Part shown: positions 50,033 through 62,737 of the stretch, one piece after another
How positions within the stretch are numbered: the stretch's first letter is position 1
Layout of the letters: every line of letters begins with the position of its first letter
Source of the DNA: Zygnema cylindricum
Lineage: Eukaryota > Streptophyta > Zygnematophyceae > Zygnematales > Zygnemataceae
NCBI GenBank assembly: GCA_037447655.1
Contig: JBBHKE010002535.1
Location: 51,185 to 115,184, forward strand
Direction: 5' to 3'
Length of the DNA: 64,000 nt
Notes under the pieces: model-generated
Databases searched by the model: none
What the model saw: the letters and a program-made list of their open reading frames with translations, nothing else
Told to the model about the DNA's origin: nothing
Made by a program: the position numbers and the translations under genes

Positions 50033-52209
50033 TCAGAAATGATCCATCCATTCTTGTCCTCGCCTCTCTCCTCGACCGATATCAAGAGGAATTGAGACAG
50101 CCTTGGCACCCCCACCTCCAGTATACCCTGGCCGTTGCTTCGTCGAGCGCACGTAGTTTCTCACCCTGAAGAAAGGAACAAACATTCACATCACCAACAA
50201 TTGCGGGTAACTACACAGTTTCATATGCAGGAAACCATCCCTTAGAGGCATGCATTGGCCACTACTGCAGCATACATGGTCTTCGAATAATGAGCTCATT
50301 CTCGTGCAGAATTTACAAAAACATGCCATTCCCATGCAGAGGACAAAAAAAACAAAAACCAATCCTCTGGAACTGTGATGGCTAAGATTGAGAATATGGT
50401 TCGAACATACTTATCAGCGACACCCCAAATGTTAAGAAACTCCGCAACAGCGTCCAACTGCTCAAGGTACATTTCCTCCTGAAATCACCTCCAAGAATAA
50501 TTTACACACTTGAGAAATTTCCCTAAAAATTTTCATTTTCTCTGTTTGAAATTTTTTTGTCCAACAAAATTACTCTGAATAACATCTCAAGGCCACACTT
50601 TATTTTTGGAACAATACTTACTTGTTATAAGGTCGTACTACTGGCGACACTTACCAGTAATCAGCCTAATCGTTCAAAAACATGTACATTTTTACAAAAT
50701 CATACAATTTTTTGTACAATTACTATTGACTCGCCCGTTACAGCATACAAATCAGGTGCAGCTCATCAGTGGAGAACTCCTGGAACTGAAAGTTTTTAAT
50801 GTAGCAGTGTATGATGAAAATACTTTGGGGCCATATCCAGCCAAAGCAGGTGACTTCAGAGCAGCGAGATAGGTCAGTCAATATCTCACCGTCAAATGAA
50901 ATGATCTTTGTTCAAGACACTTCCACATTATCTGCATAAAACAAGCCCATCAACCAGCGAAAGACTTATGATGAATTAAAAAGACTATACCTTTTCATTT
51001 CTGTTCAATAGGTAATTGGTCGTTGACATCTTCTTCGTCCTTGTCCTAGTAATCCGAAACAAGATAAACAATATGCAAAATACCAACTTGAAACAACACT
51101 TTTGTTTGTCTGAGGCCTCGAACTTAAATAATCCTTAAATAAGTAATCATAAATTATGAATTAAGCAGAAAAACGTTCTAAGTATGCATCTGAAGCTCAC
51201 AAATGGCTATAATCAGCATACCTGTAAATAAACTCTATTGTTGAATTTGCATAGACGAACATCATAGGAGCATCCATATTTCGCAAGAACCAATTCCCTG
51301 CAGTCGACCACCAACAACCATTCATTCCTCACCTCTGTCAGACCAGTTTTTTGTTCGGCCAAAGCAGCTATCTAGCTATCACCATAATCTGGAGAAAAAA
51401 GCCGCTCACATGAAAAATTGGCAAAAGACTGCATAACACTATGAGAGTAACCGACATTTCAAACCATAAAAAGAAGTCAAATTGTCTTTTAGAAAAAAAT
51501 AACATAGACAAATTGAGACGCCATTACTGCAGCGTCTCACACTTCTACACGAATTTGAAACGGTATATGGACAGAGAGCATTCAAGTCACAATAGTTAGC
51601 ATGCAGAACTTTTTAAATCGGCAGTCATATTCATTACACGGGCGAGCTCAGTTACACAAAGAAAAGGTCGGAAATGAGCAATTTGTTACTCTATAATAAC
51701 ATAGTGTTCTTGAATGTCTACAAGATAAAATTAAAGGAATATACCATCACTCAAATATAGAGAGCTAGAGATAGTGAGAGGGAGAAAATAAGCCACATGC
51801 TAAAGTTGCGAAAAGCTACATTTCTGTAAGCTGTAAATGCTAAAATTGTCAAATATATGAATCGAAAAATCTGAATTATAATTCACCTTATTTGTCTTCC
51901 TGTTATCCTGGGGGCTGGCTGAAGGGAAGCTTCTAATCTCGCCCTCGCATTGACAATATCTTCAGTCTCTCCAAACCTCTCCCGAACCTCCTCGGGCTCG
52001 GAACCTGCCATGTCTTCTCTCAGTGATGCTCTTGCTTGGAACTTTCCTCGATGCAGCACCTCTACCGCACTCTCTAGCCTTACTTTGAGCAAATTTCTAA
52101 TGAAAGGACGAGCAGACAAATGCAAAGAACTGCATTCGGCTGAATGAAGACAGGTTATGTGACGTGACTGAAGAAGACTTTGTGTCCTGATAAGCCCGCA
52201 AGCAGCCAT
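50033..52209 (-). CDS. Small organelle-targeted protein, family not identified
   Basis: Four exons, 52209-51887, 51045-50991, 50478-50411 and 50165-50033; GT-AG, phases agree (323, 55, 68 and 133 nt), giving 192 aa. The N-terminus (MAACGLIRTQSLLQSRHITC, then SARPFIRNLLKVRL) is basic, hydroxylated and free of acidic residues, like a mitochondrial presequence. A charged helical middle (REDMAGSEPEEVRERFGETE) follows. The likely conserved core spans exons 2-4: NYLLNRNEKEEMYLEQLDAV, EFLNIWGVADKVRNYVRSTK and a glycine run (YTGGGGAK), ending GQEWMDHF. I recognise no family; a mitochondrial ribosome or respiratory-assembly role would be a guess. It is divergent from an NDUFA3-like complex I gene, which fits a mitochondrial address but does not prove it. 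Confidence 0.72.
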
Positions 52210-52972
52210 GGTTTCAGATCAATTAGCTTTTCTTTAACTCAGTCAAAGCTATGCAACTTGTGAAAGGCAGATAATAAGATATAATAGATTACCTTCTCTG
52301 GAGGATGTAGAAAATTTATAACATTGTACGGAACTTGGATGCTTTCGTCCTTTGTACAAAACTTTACCATACAGTAGATATGTTTGTCACTTTGTCTCCT
52401 CACGGACGGCAAAACGGATCCCCGCAGTTTTGCAAACGCGTGGTGGACAGATGTGGTAAACTGCGGAAATGCGGCGTGCGGATCCAAACTGTGAGAATAT
52501 CTGCGGTCGGAGAACTGCCAGCTGGCAGGCTCCATGTTTTTGGGAGGTCGACACGTGACTGTCACACCAGCGTGTGTCGGCGGCAGGTGAAGCCGAGGCA
52601 GGGCGCTGGACGATGGAGCTCGACCGACGGATTCATCGGACGGGTAGGGCCAGTCGCATTGCAATATATATTTTGCACATTCGTACAGAAAAATAACGTA
52701 TGCAATAGCCAATTAGTCAATTACACACATACTACGCTTATTTACATCTGCTAAAATATGTCCTTTACGCATGTCATTCAATGTTTAAAGTTTTGAGCAA
52801 ATTATTTACGCTAAACCGTTCCGTTACACTTTCAGCGCATAGCATCTATCTCTTCATGCGGTGCAGTTAACTCACGCGATGTTGATGTCATCCAAACCCT
52901 AAAGTTTGATGTTGTCCAAACCCTAATATTTGCTCATCTCCCGCTTCGCCACACACACACACACAATCAGTC
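52210..52972. promoter_or_regulatory. Divergent promoter region with tandem telo-boxes
   Basis: 763 bp between start codons. Two AAACCCTAA telo-boxes lie at 52894-52902 and 52918-52926 within a short duplicated phrase (GATGT..TCCAAACCCTAA), 47-79 bp upstream of the NDUFA3-like ATG. A CACGTG G-box lies at 52552-52557 in the middle. Telo-boxes mark many plant translation and mitochondrial genes. Control of both genes is inferred. Confidence 0.6.
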
Positions 52973-55900
52973 ATGGCTATTGGAGCTTCCATACGCCATG
53001 CATTCATTCAAGAGCCTGTCGTTTGCTGGTCCCTCATCATCGCCTCCATAGGTGAGAAATCTCGCGTGCCACGTCACAGTAACGGTATCATCCCAAAAAT
53101 TCACGGTGACTCCGTGAATTCAGTTTGTTACGACTTTCAGCATTTCGGTCGATTGAAGCGCCGGAAATCGCAGTATTCCCCATGAAATTTGCAGAAAATG
53201 CGTCATTGATACTCCTGTAGTGTTACCAAACATATAGCATAAATAGCAAACATTTGTCTACGTTTAAAATTCGTTTTGTCGTTTATTGTATAGCTTAGTT
53301 TATTCGTTTCACATTTTCATCTTCTTAATTTGATTTTCTGTTCATCGTCTTTTAGGTTCAGATAGGCCTGCTATTTAGTAGCTAGCTTACAATTGGAAAC
53401 TATTCACTTGAGTATTCTTTGTAAGCTATTTTCATCTTCTCTGGCTGCTTAATAGAAGAAGAGGAATAGGGTCAGCTCATCATTTGGTGTAGCTTGTCGA
53501 AGCTAATGGATGAATATATCTTCATTTTTTTTCAGTAAGATCATCCTTTATGTATTTCATATGTGAAAACCAGTAAATATTACTGAAGAGTTCTGGTAAA
53601 TACGGCCATTCTCTGATGAAAAAAAATGGGGGGGAGGAAATCGTTTCTAGTCAGATCTTAAAATGTTTGTTTTTTTACGTTTTACTTTTTTCAAGAAAAA
53701 TCCATCAGACAATAGTTCATTTAACCTTGAATGAAAATGTACCTCATGGTGTCCACAAACATTAAAAAACGAAAGTGTATTTGTGGACTTCATAGATACT
53801 TTTCCATTTTCTTTGGATAATGAAACTATCTGATAGACGTTATGGACCTGTTGGTTTTTCAAGAAGGAGAAAAAGTTTCGAAGTTTTTAAGTAACACACA
53901 CTAGTGTGACTTTAGTTGACAATTTGTCACTAATGTTAATCCTCAAAATGTTAATTTTCTTTAGTCAGTTGTGTTTCCACATTGCTCGTATCATGTACTA
54001 AACATTTTACCATACTCGAATCAAAAAACCAAATGTTTTATTTATTTCTGGACTGGAAAGTTATATTTTTCTCAACCAACTCTGAAAATGCCTTTCTTTG
54101 TCATAAATCTCTAATTGTTGAAAGGTTGATTGATTTTAATCCATGTAAGGAATAAAGTTGACAACTGATGTGAAATTGTTTCCTCTCTGTTTCTTTGTCT
54201 GCAATGTCGGTCAGGTCTTATCCTTCCAGCAGTTGTACCTCCCATCAGGGAGCGATGGGCCGTGAAACCTATTCCTCCCCCAAAAGCTTCTGAGGTATGG
54301 GAAAACTTCCCAGCTCACTTGTCCATTTCCCTTTCCTCATGGTCCAAATTTCAAGTGTTACATTTTTGTTTAACAAAGAAAGAATTGCAGGCTTGGTGAA
54401 GGGACACAAAGAAATTGCAAGCCGTTACACTTTGTGGCATGGTTTAACATAAGTGTTGGACGTTTTGTTATCAGTGCGAGTTTGGGTCCGTGCTGATGTG
54501 TATTTCTGTCTTGGCACGTCAAGGTTTGGAAACCCTTTCAGGATAGGATCGTGTGAACAATCCTTTTTAGGTCCTAATAGCTCAGCCTGCAAACCATGTC
54601 AGCTATTTAAGCTTTCTCTCATTTTTTATTCTTTCATCCACTTCGAATTTGTTCTCTGGATCCTGTATTTTCTCGATACCACCATGACTGCAAATAGTGT
54701 GGGGGGTCAATAGTATCGACGCAAAATAGTCTGATCCACACATTCATCCACGTAAAAAGAGGGGATACTCATTCTCATACTACTTGCAACCAGTAGACTA
54801 GTGTGGTCTAAACTAAATAACGGGGAGGCTTCAAAATCCTGGCACTTCAAACTAGGATTGCCCTGTCTAACCTCGAGTCTAAAGCTCTAGAAAAAAATAT
54901 TGGCATGAAGGAAATGATGTGGATGCTGGTCCACTGTTCCCAGTAATTTGTTTCAGCATCACACTAGTAAGCACTCATACTTCTATGCACTTCTACTGCT
55001 GTTGAAATTAACCTATGAAAAGGCAAACAAAGAAGGAGACTCACAAGGCTGGCGTCAACACTAATAAGAGGAACTTCGTAGCCGTCCTTCTCATTGGTTG
55101 GTATTTTGTCAATGTTCAGAAGCAGTTATAGCTATGATCTTTTGATACCCCCTGTCTCCATCTATCATCAGTCGATAGTATTCCATTTCACGCCTTTTAC
55201 TGGATTCTTTTCCAAACAGGCTATGGGTCTGCTAGCTGAAATGTACAAAGTGAGGGGTAGATTAGGTGGGAGCAGTTGAAGCTCTTGAGAGCATCTCCTT
55301 TCAGTGAAATCGTTTGGTGGTTTTTTTTTAACTGTTCCTCGACCTTCAGCATCATTTCAGTCTTGTATATGAAAATCGTTGTGAAGTTTGTTTGATTGGT
55401 TAAACTTTCTGGGTAAGCCAAAAAAGTAAGAACCAGCCACCTGAGAACAGGGTAAGAGCTGCCTGTGACATATAGTTCCGTCTTGCATCATGACATACAA
55501 TTGTTTATTATTATCATTTTCAATTGTCTCTTTCTAACTTCTGCAAACAATAGTGTTGTAGTACATGTGCTATATGTGCTCTGATTCTTTCCTTCTTTCA
55601 TTCAGGGTTTTATTTTTGGCTGTTAAAATGTATCTGTTCGAACCTTGTTTCCTGAGATTCTTCATTTAAATGTGAAACCTTTTTAGTTTCTCAGATGTTT
55701 AAGGGATTATGAAGATTTCCCGGTTTCGAATGACCGTTTGTGGCGGTTTTTTTACTTCACACTTGTAATGCTGACTTATTTGATGGCCTAATTGTTGGTA
55801 ATATGGTTCTTCCGTCCATTTCTAGTGTTCCTGAATGCTAGTTATACGCTAATTGTACAATGACAATCTGAGATTGAACATGAAAAAGGTTTTTGGCACT

Positions 55901-56208
55901 TCTGCTGATTTTTGGAAGTAGGCATCACATTCTTGTCTTTTCATATCCTTTCGTCAACTCAAGAAATGATATTATAGAATAAAAGGCTTTACTAACCAAG
56001 GAAGTGTGGCGATCTATTCTACAGCTTTACAGCATGTGAAGTAATTTATGTTTCTTCCCAACGTTGCTATGGAAACCCACTTTCCTCCTTTCATAATATG
56101 GCGTAATGGGTCGTGAGAAATAGGTCTTTGTTACAAAAAAAAGGAATTGTGTTGTTTTTTATCCTTGTGCAGGTGGTTGCCGCTATGTCTGGAAAAAGGA
56201 ACAGTTGA
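52973..56208 (+). CDS. NADH dehydrogenase (complex I) subunit NDUFA3/B9-like
   Basis: Small single-pass accessory subunit of mitochondrial complex I. Three exons: 52973-53051, 54215-54294 and 56173-56208; GT-AG, phases agree (79, 80 and 36 nt); 64 aa. The N-terminus MAIGASIRHAFIQEPVVCWS leads into a hydrophobic helix (about residues 17-34) ending in LPAVVPPIRERW. The family signature, a basic residue before EPV, one membrane helix and a LP..PP motif, is visible and matches both the animal B9 subunit and short plant versions. The tail reads KPIPPPKASE then VVAAMSGKRNS. The introns (1.16 and 1.88 kb) are large for so short a gene and hold no feature I can name. The last exon codes for 11 residues only. 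Confidence 0.78.
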
Positions 56209-57153
56209 TCAAAGCACGTATTGACAGCCGGTTCTATGGAACTGTTAGTTTGATAGTCTGTTCCACAAGACTTTGCATTCCTATGTTGCATACATCTTTA
56301 TCACGCCAATTGTGTGGCGGGATCCAGTGGATGAAATTTCCGTACACCTTCGGAGCAAAGAAGCAAATTGACATGCAAAGTCGATGGTGATATGTTTCCT
56401 TTGCACTGGATCAGCGTGTTAGCAACGTTTTTCATAATTCGAAGGAGGGAACTCAGGATCTGTCCTTAGAATAGGTGGTGGCTCTCTTGCTTTCATAGCA
56501 TTTGTCATTTTTGGTGAATGGTTTTTACGAGGCTGTGGCATGCGTACTTGCATGTATCGAAAATAATGCTTAATCAGGATTGTGACAGTTGAGCAGCAAA
56601 TGAATTTAAAAGGGAATGGATATTTGTCGCTGTGATTAAATTTATCGATTGTTAGTGTATGATAAATTGTATGTGTTGGTTAGTGTTCCGATGGTAATTT
56701 GCAAGTAAAAAGCGGTTTGGTACTTTGTGAGTCTCAAAGGTATTATTTGGAGCCAATCAGTGCATTTTTTTAATTTTGTGCACTTACATGTGTCGCAAAC
56801 ACAGTGGTTTATAGAGGCTGTTAACTATGGTGACGTCCAAAAGTGAAAAGTGGCATCAGATAGTGAACGTGAAGTGAAAGTGCATTCTCTCAAGTCGTGA
56901 CGGCTTAACTGTATTAATGGGCCGCATCTTTGCAAAAATCATAGTTATTCAAAAGCTTATTGAAACATTACTGAATAGAGAGAAGGACATGAACATTCTT
57001 GTGAATTTCAGGTTGAACAACACAGTAACAAATCTAAATATCTTTAGCAAAATATTTTGTTCCGAAGGCTGCTGATGATTGTCATATAGCGAAGCCCACC
57101 ATCGTGTTCCATGTGATATTGACTCTCATACACATTTGATAAAATATCGAGAC
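56209..57153. other. 3' flank without recognised gene
   Basis: Downstream of the NDUFA3-like gene; only short unrecognised frames up to the transposable element at 57154. Confidence 0.5.
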
Positions 57154-58109
57154 TTAGGGTACGTCCCCATGTAATCGGTACTTTGATAAAGTATTTTGGA
57201 CTGTAGTAAGGATTCTCCGTACTACTTTGAAGAGCGTCCCTATGTGCGAAAATGAAATCAGAACTTTGGAATGTGACGGTTGTAGACGTTGGTACAACTT
57301 GTGACGATTGAAGGCGGCTACGAAACCTCCGACGATTGGTGACGCCAACAAAAACAGCGACAGTTGTAGACGTCTAGATTTTTGTGAAATCGTAGATGTT
57401 TAGGGTTTGGTGATATTGTGACGTCACGCTCACTTATGACAACGTCGACGTCACTGATTCAATAATTTTCTGCCATGGTTTTCCAATTTCGTTTTTTCTA
57501 CTTTTTTCGCTCGACTTGCCATTAAAAAAAAACCTAAAAATTGTCAAAAATAATATTTTAAAAATATCTTTCATTTTATACCAATATTGTCGTCTCTCAG
57601 TCTAAAAAGTGTGAGATAAAAGCGATGGTGTGAGAGGGAGAGGGGAGAGGCGACGACGGCGCAAAATTTTGAAAAGGACCCCGTGAATGAAAGTAGAGGT
57701 CCGAGACCCCTGCAGATTTTTTTCCGTACATGCGCGCGTGACGGCACGGAGAAAAATAGCGAGGACTCTCCCTCGTCCTAAAATTTTCACACTCTTGTGG
57801 CGCGTCCGTGGGTCATTTCTCATTCGCTGTTTGGGCGGTACTTGAACTAAAATCACCCCCTCGAGGTGATTTTGGATGAAGTTTTTTTTTGGGCTGGATT
57901 CTCTTGCCCGGGGGTTGAAAAGGGGAAAACGCCAAAATGCGTTCACATGACGACAAACACGCCGTACATCCAAAGTATGAATTGACGTATACTTTAATTT
58001 GGTAAACATAATTTTCTCGTACGGTTAATTTTTTTTTCAAAGTTCCCTGAATTTTAGGGCTAAAATATAGAGAAAAGTAGATACTTTAATACATGGGGAC
58101 GTACCCTAA
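57154..58109. mobile_element. 956-bp DNA transposon-like element with 20-bp terminal inverted repeats
   Basis: Begins TTAGGGTACGTCCCCATGTA and ends with its exact complement. The first bases (TTA...TAA) could be part of the repeat or of a 3-bp target site as in PIF/Harbinger; I cannot decide. The interior has no conserved transposase frame but has a short hairpin (AAAATCACC...GGTGATTTT) at about 57849. It lies against a 5'-truncated MITE at 58110. A lone, diverged terminus of the same type sits at 18617. Confidence 0.8.
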
Positions 58110-58585
58110 TTTATTTAAGTACTCTATATTGGGTTATGTCGGCTATAATTATCCGCGCTGTACGTAGACGTACAAAATCTGTCAGTCCGTATAGTTTGAC
58201 GTCATTATGACGCTAGTACTATTTGTCGCGTTGAATGTCAGTTAATGTTCACACTGACGACGATGTTGTCGACGGACGAGAGTCATGCGAACGACTTTTT
58301 TTCGATGTGATATAAAGTTTTGTTTAGTGCGATTTCACGTGCGAGCGCGATTCTATTAAATCATTATTTGTACCTTTTTAGTTATAAAAGTACAATTTTG
58401 CACGGTCGGACGTCGTACGTACTCCACACTATTTAAAACAAACACTATAATTTTTACGCTAATTAAACCTTACCCCAAATAGTATAATGAAAATTTTAGA
58501 ATCATTTACTCTATTTAACGTGATAGAGTCGAAATTTAGAGCGACCGAATTAGCGTTATTTACTCTAATTACGATTCGCGGTGTA
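58110..58585. mobile_element. 5'-truncated copy of the ~505-bp TA-flanked MITE-like family
   Basis: From 58110 it matches the interior of 63451-63955 starting at TTTATTTAAGTACTCT, then GCACGGTCGGACGTCGT and TACTCCACACTATTTAAAAC, to the terminus CGATTCGCGGTGTA. The first ~125 bp are missing where the 956-bp element begins. Confidence 0.7.
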
Positions 58586-58593
58586 GTGTTGTG

Positions 58594-58818
58594 TACACCG
58601 TGTATCGCTATTAGTGTTAATAAAATTTTCGCCACTTAAAACATTTTTTTTTCGTACACACTTGTCCGGTTTTCAACTTAAGACAGACAATCGGAAGCTA
58701 AGATTGTTACCTTTCAATTGCAACCGTCAGATCCACAATGCGACATGTGTGTACAGATAAAATATGTTTTTAGCGACGAAAAAAACATTAACACAAATAG
58801 CGATTAAAGTTGTAGCGC
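58594..58818. mobile_element. ~225-bp MITE-like element
   Basis: Begins TACACCGTGTATCGCTATTA with TTTTCGCCACTTAAAACA. Its inverted partner (TAGCGACGAAAAAAACATTA to ATAGCGATTAAAG) is near 58770-58812, degenerate at the very end. Related to 40485-40605. Confidence 0.5.
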
Positions 58819-58840
58819 TAACCATTTGCTGATGACCGAT

Positions 58841-59243
58841 ATTTTTTTTCCTTTTTCCTACCGATAATGGATATATTGGCTCGACATGTCCCGAAATTTT
58901 TTATAGCGATGGATTCCCAATATATCGCGATGCAATATCAATAATTATCGGGCCGATAACTATTGACAGTATATCCGTACAGTGGTATGGAATGGATTGT
59001 GAAAAAAAGCCAAAAGCGCCCCCTCCCCCCCCCACGTTGCTATAACTAGGTACTCATTTCACACTTTATTTACTTATAAAAATAACGTACTCTGGTACGG
59101 ACCACCCCCTCCCAAACGATAATTATTAGCGATCAGTTTGTTAGTCTCGGACCGATATATCGAGACCCCTCACCGTTTGATAGCCGATAATATCAACTGT
59201 CAAATTTATAGAGACAAAAACCTATCGGAGACACAACACCAGT
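58841..59243. mobile_element. Degenerate hAT-like (TAGTGTTG...GTATCGG) element
   Basis: Holds ATATCGCGATGCAATATC and CGATATATCGAGACCCCTCACCG, shared with the family at 62738, 27634 and inside the 3-kb repeats. It ends CGGAGACACAACACCAG. Boundaries are approximate. Confidence 0.4.
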
Positions 59244-60483
59244 TCAAAGCTGCATCAACTTGCAACTTCCATTAAAGACACCCCCACTCCACCCAAAAAA
59301 CACTTAATGATTTGAGCCTTAACTCTAACAGTATAAAAAAACATTAAAGCCCTTAAAAACCGTAAAACATTAAAAACCCTAAATTGCCTCAAAAAAAAGT
59401 TAGAATGCCCGAAAACGAATCGAAAATCCCATGACTACTACTTAGCGATTAAAAGCACAATTGTATATAGGACACAAATAAAAATGTTTTTTAACATACT
59501 TGTGATTCATAAACTTCCAACAAGTTTAAAACATCAAAACCAACAATAATCAATATCGCGTTACTAAAACTCACTAAAATGGTAGCGTAACGAGCATCAT
59601 TCTTTTGAATGGGTAATAAACAATGTCGATTGAAAACTTGTTCGATACAAAGCAATTAACCTTCTAGTCTAATGTGATGTGTGAAGGTAGTTTGATGTTT
59701 TTTTAAATATAATCTCAACTTGAAAAACGTTAGCATAATATCTTTTAGTATGTAAAACTCACACGTATTGACCGTAAATGCGGGGCTACAAAATCTTGCA
59801 TTTACAACTTGCATTGAAGACGACCAATGAAACGTTTTACTTTTTTGTTGACCTTGATGTGTGGGGTAATGGAAAAAAAAATCCCTCTATTATTAAACTT
59901 TTGAACTATTTAATGACGCTCTCACATACACAAGTAAATGTACTCTCGAGCAATGTTGGGAGTTTAAAAGTATGGAAACATAAAAAAATCACCCAAGAAA
60001 TTCCCTAATGTAGTTCCTTAACTTTTAAGATTCTCATTGAAGGTTTTTTTTTTTTTTGTTTACGTTTTTTATTTTTTCCTTACATAAGTAGTTTTTTTTT
60101 GTTCTATTAATGTTGTGTGACAAATATCAAGAGTCGCAACCGGCTATACTTTTACACATATTTTAGGAGTTTCAATTTTGTTGGTCACCCTTTCAAAAAA
60201 GAAGTCGGATTAAATTTTTAGTTTTGAAAGAAATGGATTTGTTGGTCGATAACCTTTTGCACAAAAAGTTACTCTTTGTTATAATATAAGTTCGCGCAAA
60301 AGTTTGTATTGATTTGTTAGCATTTCATTCAAGAAAAAAAGTATAACGTTTTTTTATATTATTTTTCATTTTTACAACTTTGAGAAACACTTATCACTAG
60401 ATGCATTTATTATTTGTTACAAAACTATTAAGATGGTAGTTTTAGGGATTAGGGCAACCTATGATTTGTTTTCGAGAATTTGA
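59244..60483. other. AT-rich non-coding stretch
   Basis: No gene or clear element supported; scattered short direct words such as AAAAACATTAAA(A/G)CCCT (59337 to 59385). Confidence 0.4.
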
Positions 60484-60905
60484 GTGAGAGGTAGGGGGGA
60501 GGGAAAGGGGAAGAGATTGAAAAAAGTTAAAACATGGTAGGTGGTGGCGCAAGGAAGGTGAGAGAAAGGAAAAAAAGTTGGGTACTTGGAAAGGACGGAA
60601 TGAGAGGGAGAGGGAAGAAAGGAAAAAGAGGGAAAGAGGGTGGGAGGGAGGAAACAGAGGATAGAGGAAGGGAGAGAGATGGTATTTTTATCTCTTCAAG
60701 TTAAGAGGGAAGGAAAAGATGGAGTGAGGGGGAGAGAGGTAAAAAGATAGACGAGATGGCACTCTTTCCCTCCCTCTCTCCTTTCCCTTTCCCCATCTCT
60801 CCCACTCTCCCCGTCCCTCTCATTCTCTCGCCCCCTCTCCCTCCCTCTCCCCGTTTATCGCCCTCACTCTCCCTTTCTCCGTTGCCCTCCCTCTCTCCCC
60901 TACTC
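60484..60905 (+). repeat. Polypurine tract followed by polypyrimidine tract
   Basis: From 60484 to about 60745 the strand is mostly G and A (GGGAGAGGGAAGAAAGG-like). From 60764 to 60903 it switches to CCCTCTCTCC-like pyrimidines. The halves are loosely complementary, so the DNA could fold into a long hairpin or triplex. Glu/Arg- and Ser/Pro-rich frames here are low-complexity artefacts. Confidence 0.8.
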
Positions 60906-62737
60906 ACTTTTACACGTTGGTTTAGTATTTGTAACTTACGGTTTAAGGTTTCAGGTTTGGGGTTTTAAAGTTTTTTGCTTCGTTTGTACCCATCGGGTTC
61001 ATTTCTCGATGTACATCGGATTAATGTCGGCACATCTGAAGCGAAGCGGCACATTGCATCGTATCGGTATCAACACACTATGTCGATATGGACAAATCGT
61101 GCGACATTGCAGCGTACCGGCTCAAACTGGAAATTAAAAAATGACCAAATCGGTACATCGCAGTGGGTACCCATCGATATGTAGCGTATGGTCGCATAGT
61201 ATACCCAGCTGTCCGTACCGATGGGGATATGATACGTATCTCTAGAGTGTACGGCATTGGATATTTGCAATCAATCGAAAGTCGCATTTTCCACGCGCTT
61301 TCTAAACGAACGGTCGAAACTGAAGTCACGATTAAAGTTAAAGGCTTGGCCCCATTCGGTCTATTTTCGGGAATTAAAAGGTCATATTTGGAAAAACGCG
61401 ATGTGCTGAAAAATAGTTGACCTGCGACAAAATCTTAACGATTGCGATAGCACGTGGAGATCGGGTGTACCTTTTAGTTCGTTAAGTGCGAAGTATTTCA
61501 TAAACTGTTTTTAGCCGTCGCCGGAAAGAAAATTGGTTCGCGTACTTTGGGAGTTCATCCCAAACAAAATTAATAAATTATAGACATTTAAACCAGCCGT
61601 AGAAAGAAAACGTATCACATATTATTATTATTTTCGTACTTTTAGTACATTTTCTTCGTCTTTTTTCACTCGCCGTATCCTGCGTGAGTGTACGATTTCC
61701 CATCCGAAGGATAATGATAATGACCAAGTTTGAATCCCCAGCCGAATATGACAAAACGTACGGCAATATATCCGACAAGCAAGGAGTAATCAATAGACAA
61801 ATGTTATAAGGACTTATAAATAAAAATAAATGGGGCGTATCCATTCAGTGAATCTAATCGGCGAACGAATCCATTGTAAGCGAATCAAAATCAAACAACC
61901 GCTAGATCATAGAAATCCTATTGCCGCGCCACGTGATTGGATAGAAACATTTTGGCCACGCAATATCGGATATCGGAGACCGACCACGCGGTCAAACCGC
62001 GTAAAAGCGGTCCAGAAACGAAGTCTTTGGGACTTCCGCCATACTAAACAGGTGAATCGGACATACAGTGTTTTATTTTTGTTTTTTTCTGGGATGGAGG
62101 ATATACGAAAAGTTGGACCGTCGGTCACCAAGTTTTGGAGTCTTTGGACACGTGTCTTCGAAATCCGTACGTAAATGTAACTCGTATAAAAGTCGTTCAA
62201 CATTCTACAACTTTTTCACGTTTTTGGTTTATATTCGTACAATAATTACAAAGGTTGTTACATAAACGATACGCATTCTTCCGTGTAAAGAAAGGGGACA
62301 AATTAAGGAAAATGATGATGATACGAGTCGTTTTGGCTGGATGCAAGCGCTTACGTCAGAATGAACAAATCTGTACAGTATGGTCCAGAATACTGTTAAT
62401 TAAGTAAAAAGTTAAAAAGTGTGTCAGGATTTGATGGCCAATACGTTGACTCGCCTTGACTTGCAAATAAAATGTGATGTAACAAAGGAACCGGTTAAAA
62501 TTTTCCGCGGTTGTGAACGACATCCGTCATGTGAAAAAAAGCAATCGACGTGCGCGTCCAAATGATACGGTAAGAAAACTGTATTCGCTTCCAGTAACGA
62601 ATCACTGAACAAAAGCTAAAATGCAAGCAACCATGCAAGCACATTTTTCGTCAGATTAAGGACACAGTTACGAATCACTGACGAGAAGCTCAAATGAATG
62701 CAGAAGTGCACACGAAATTTCTTCATAGCAGGCAGTT
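60906..62737. other. Non-coding stretch without recognised gene
   Basis: Includes a palindrome-rich patch at about 60985-61220 (repeated CATCGG/CCGATG, GTACCCATCG words) that looks like a decayed repeat. The 114-codon frame 61830-62174 matches nothing I know and has no splice context. Confidence 0.4.

Noticed and set aside
61830-62174. 114-codon plus-strand frame
   Set aside because: No similarity that I recognise, overlaps an open frame on the opposite strand, and lies in repeat-rich DNA.
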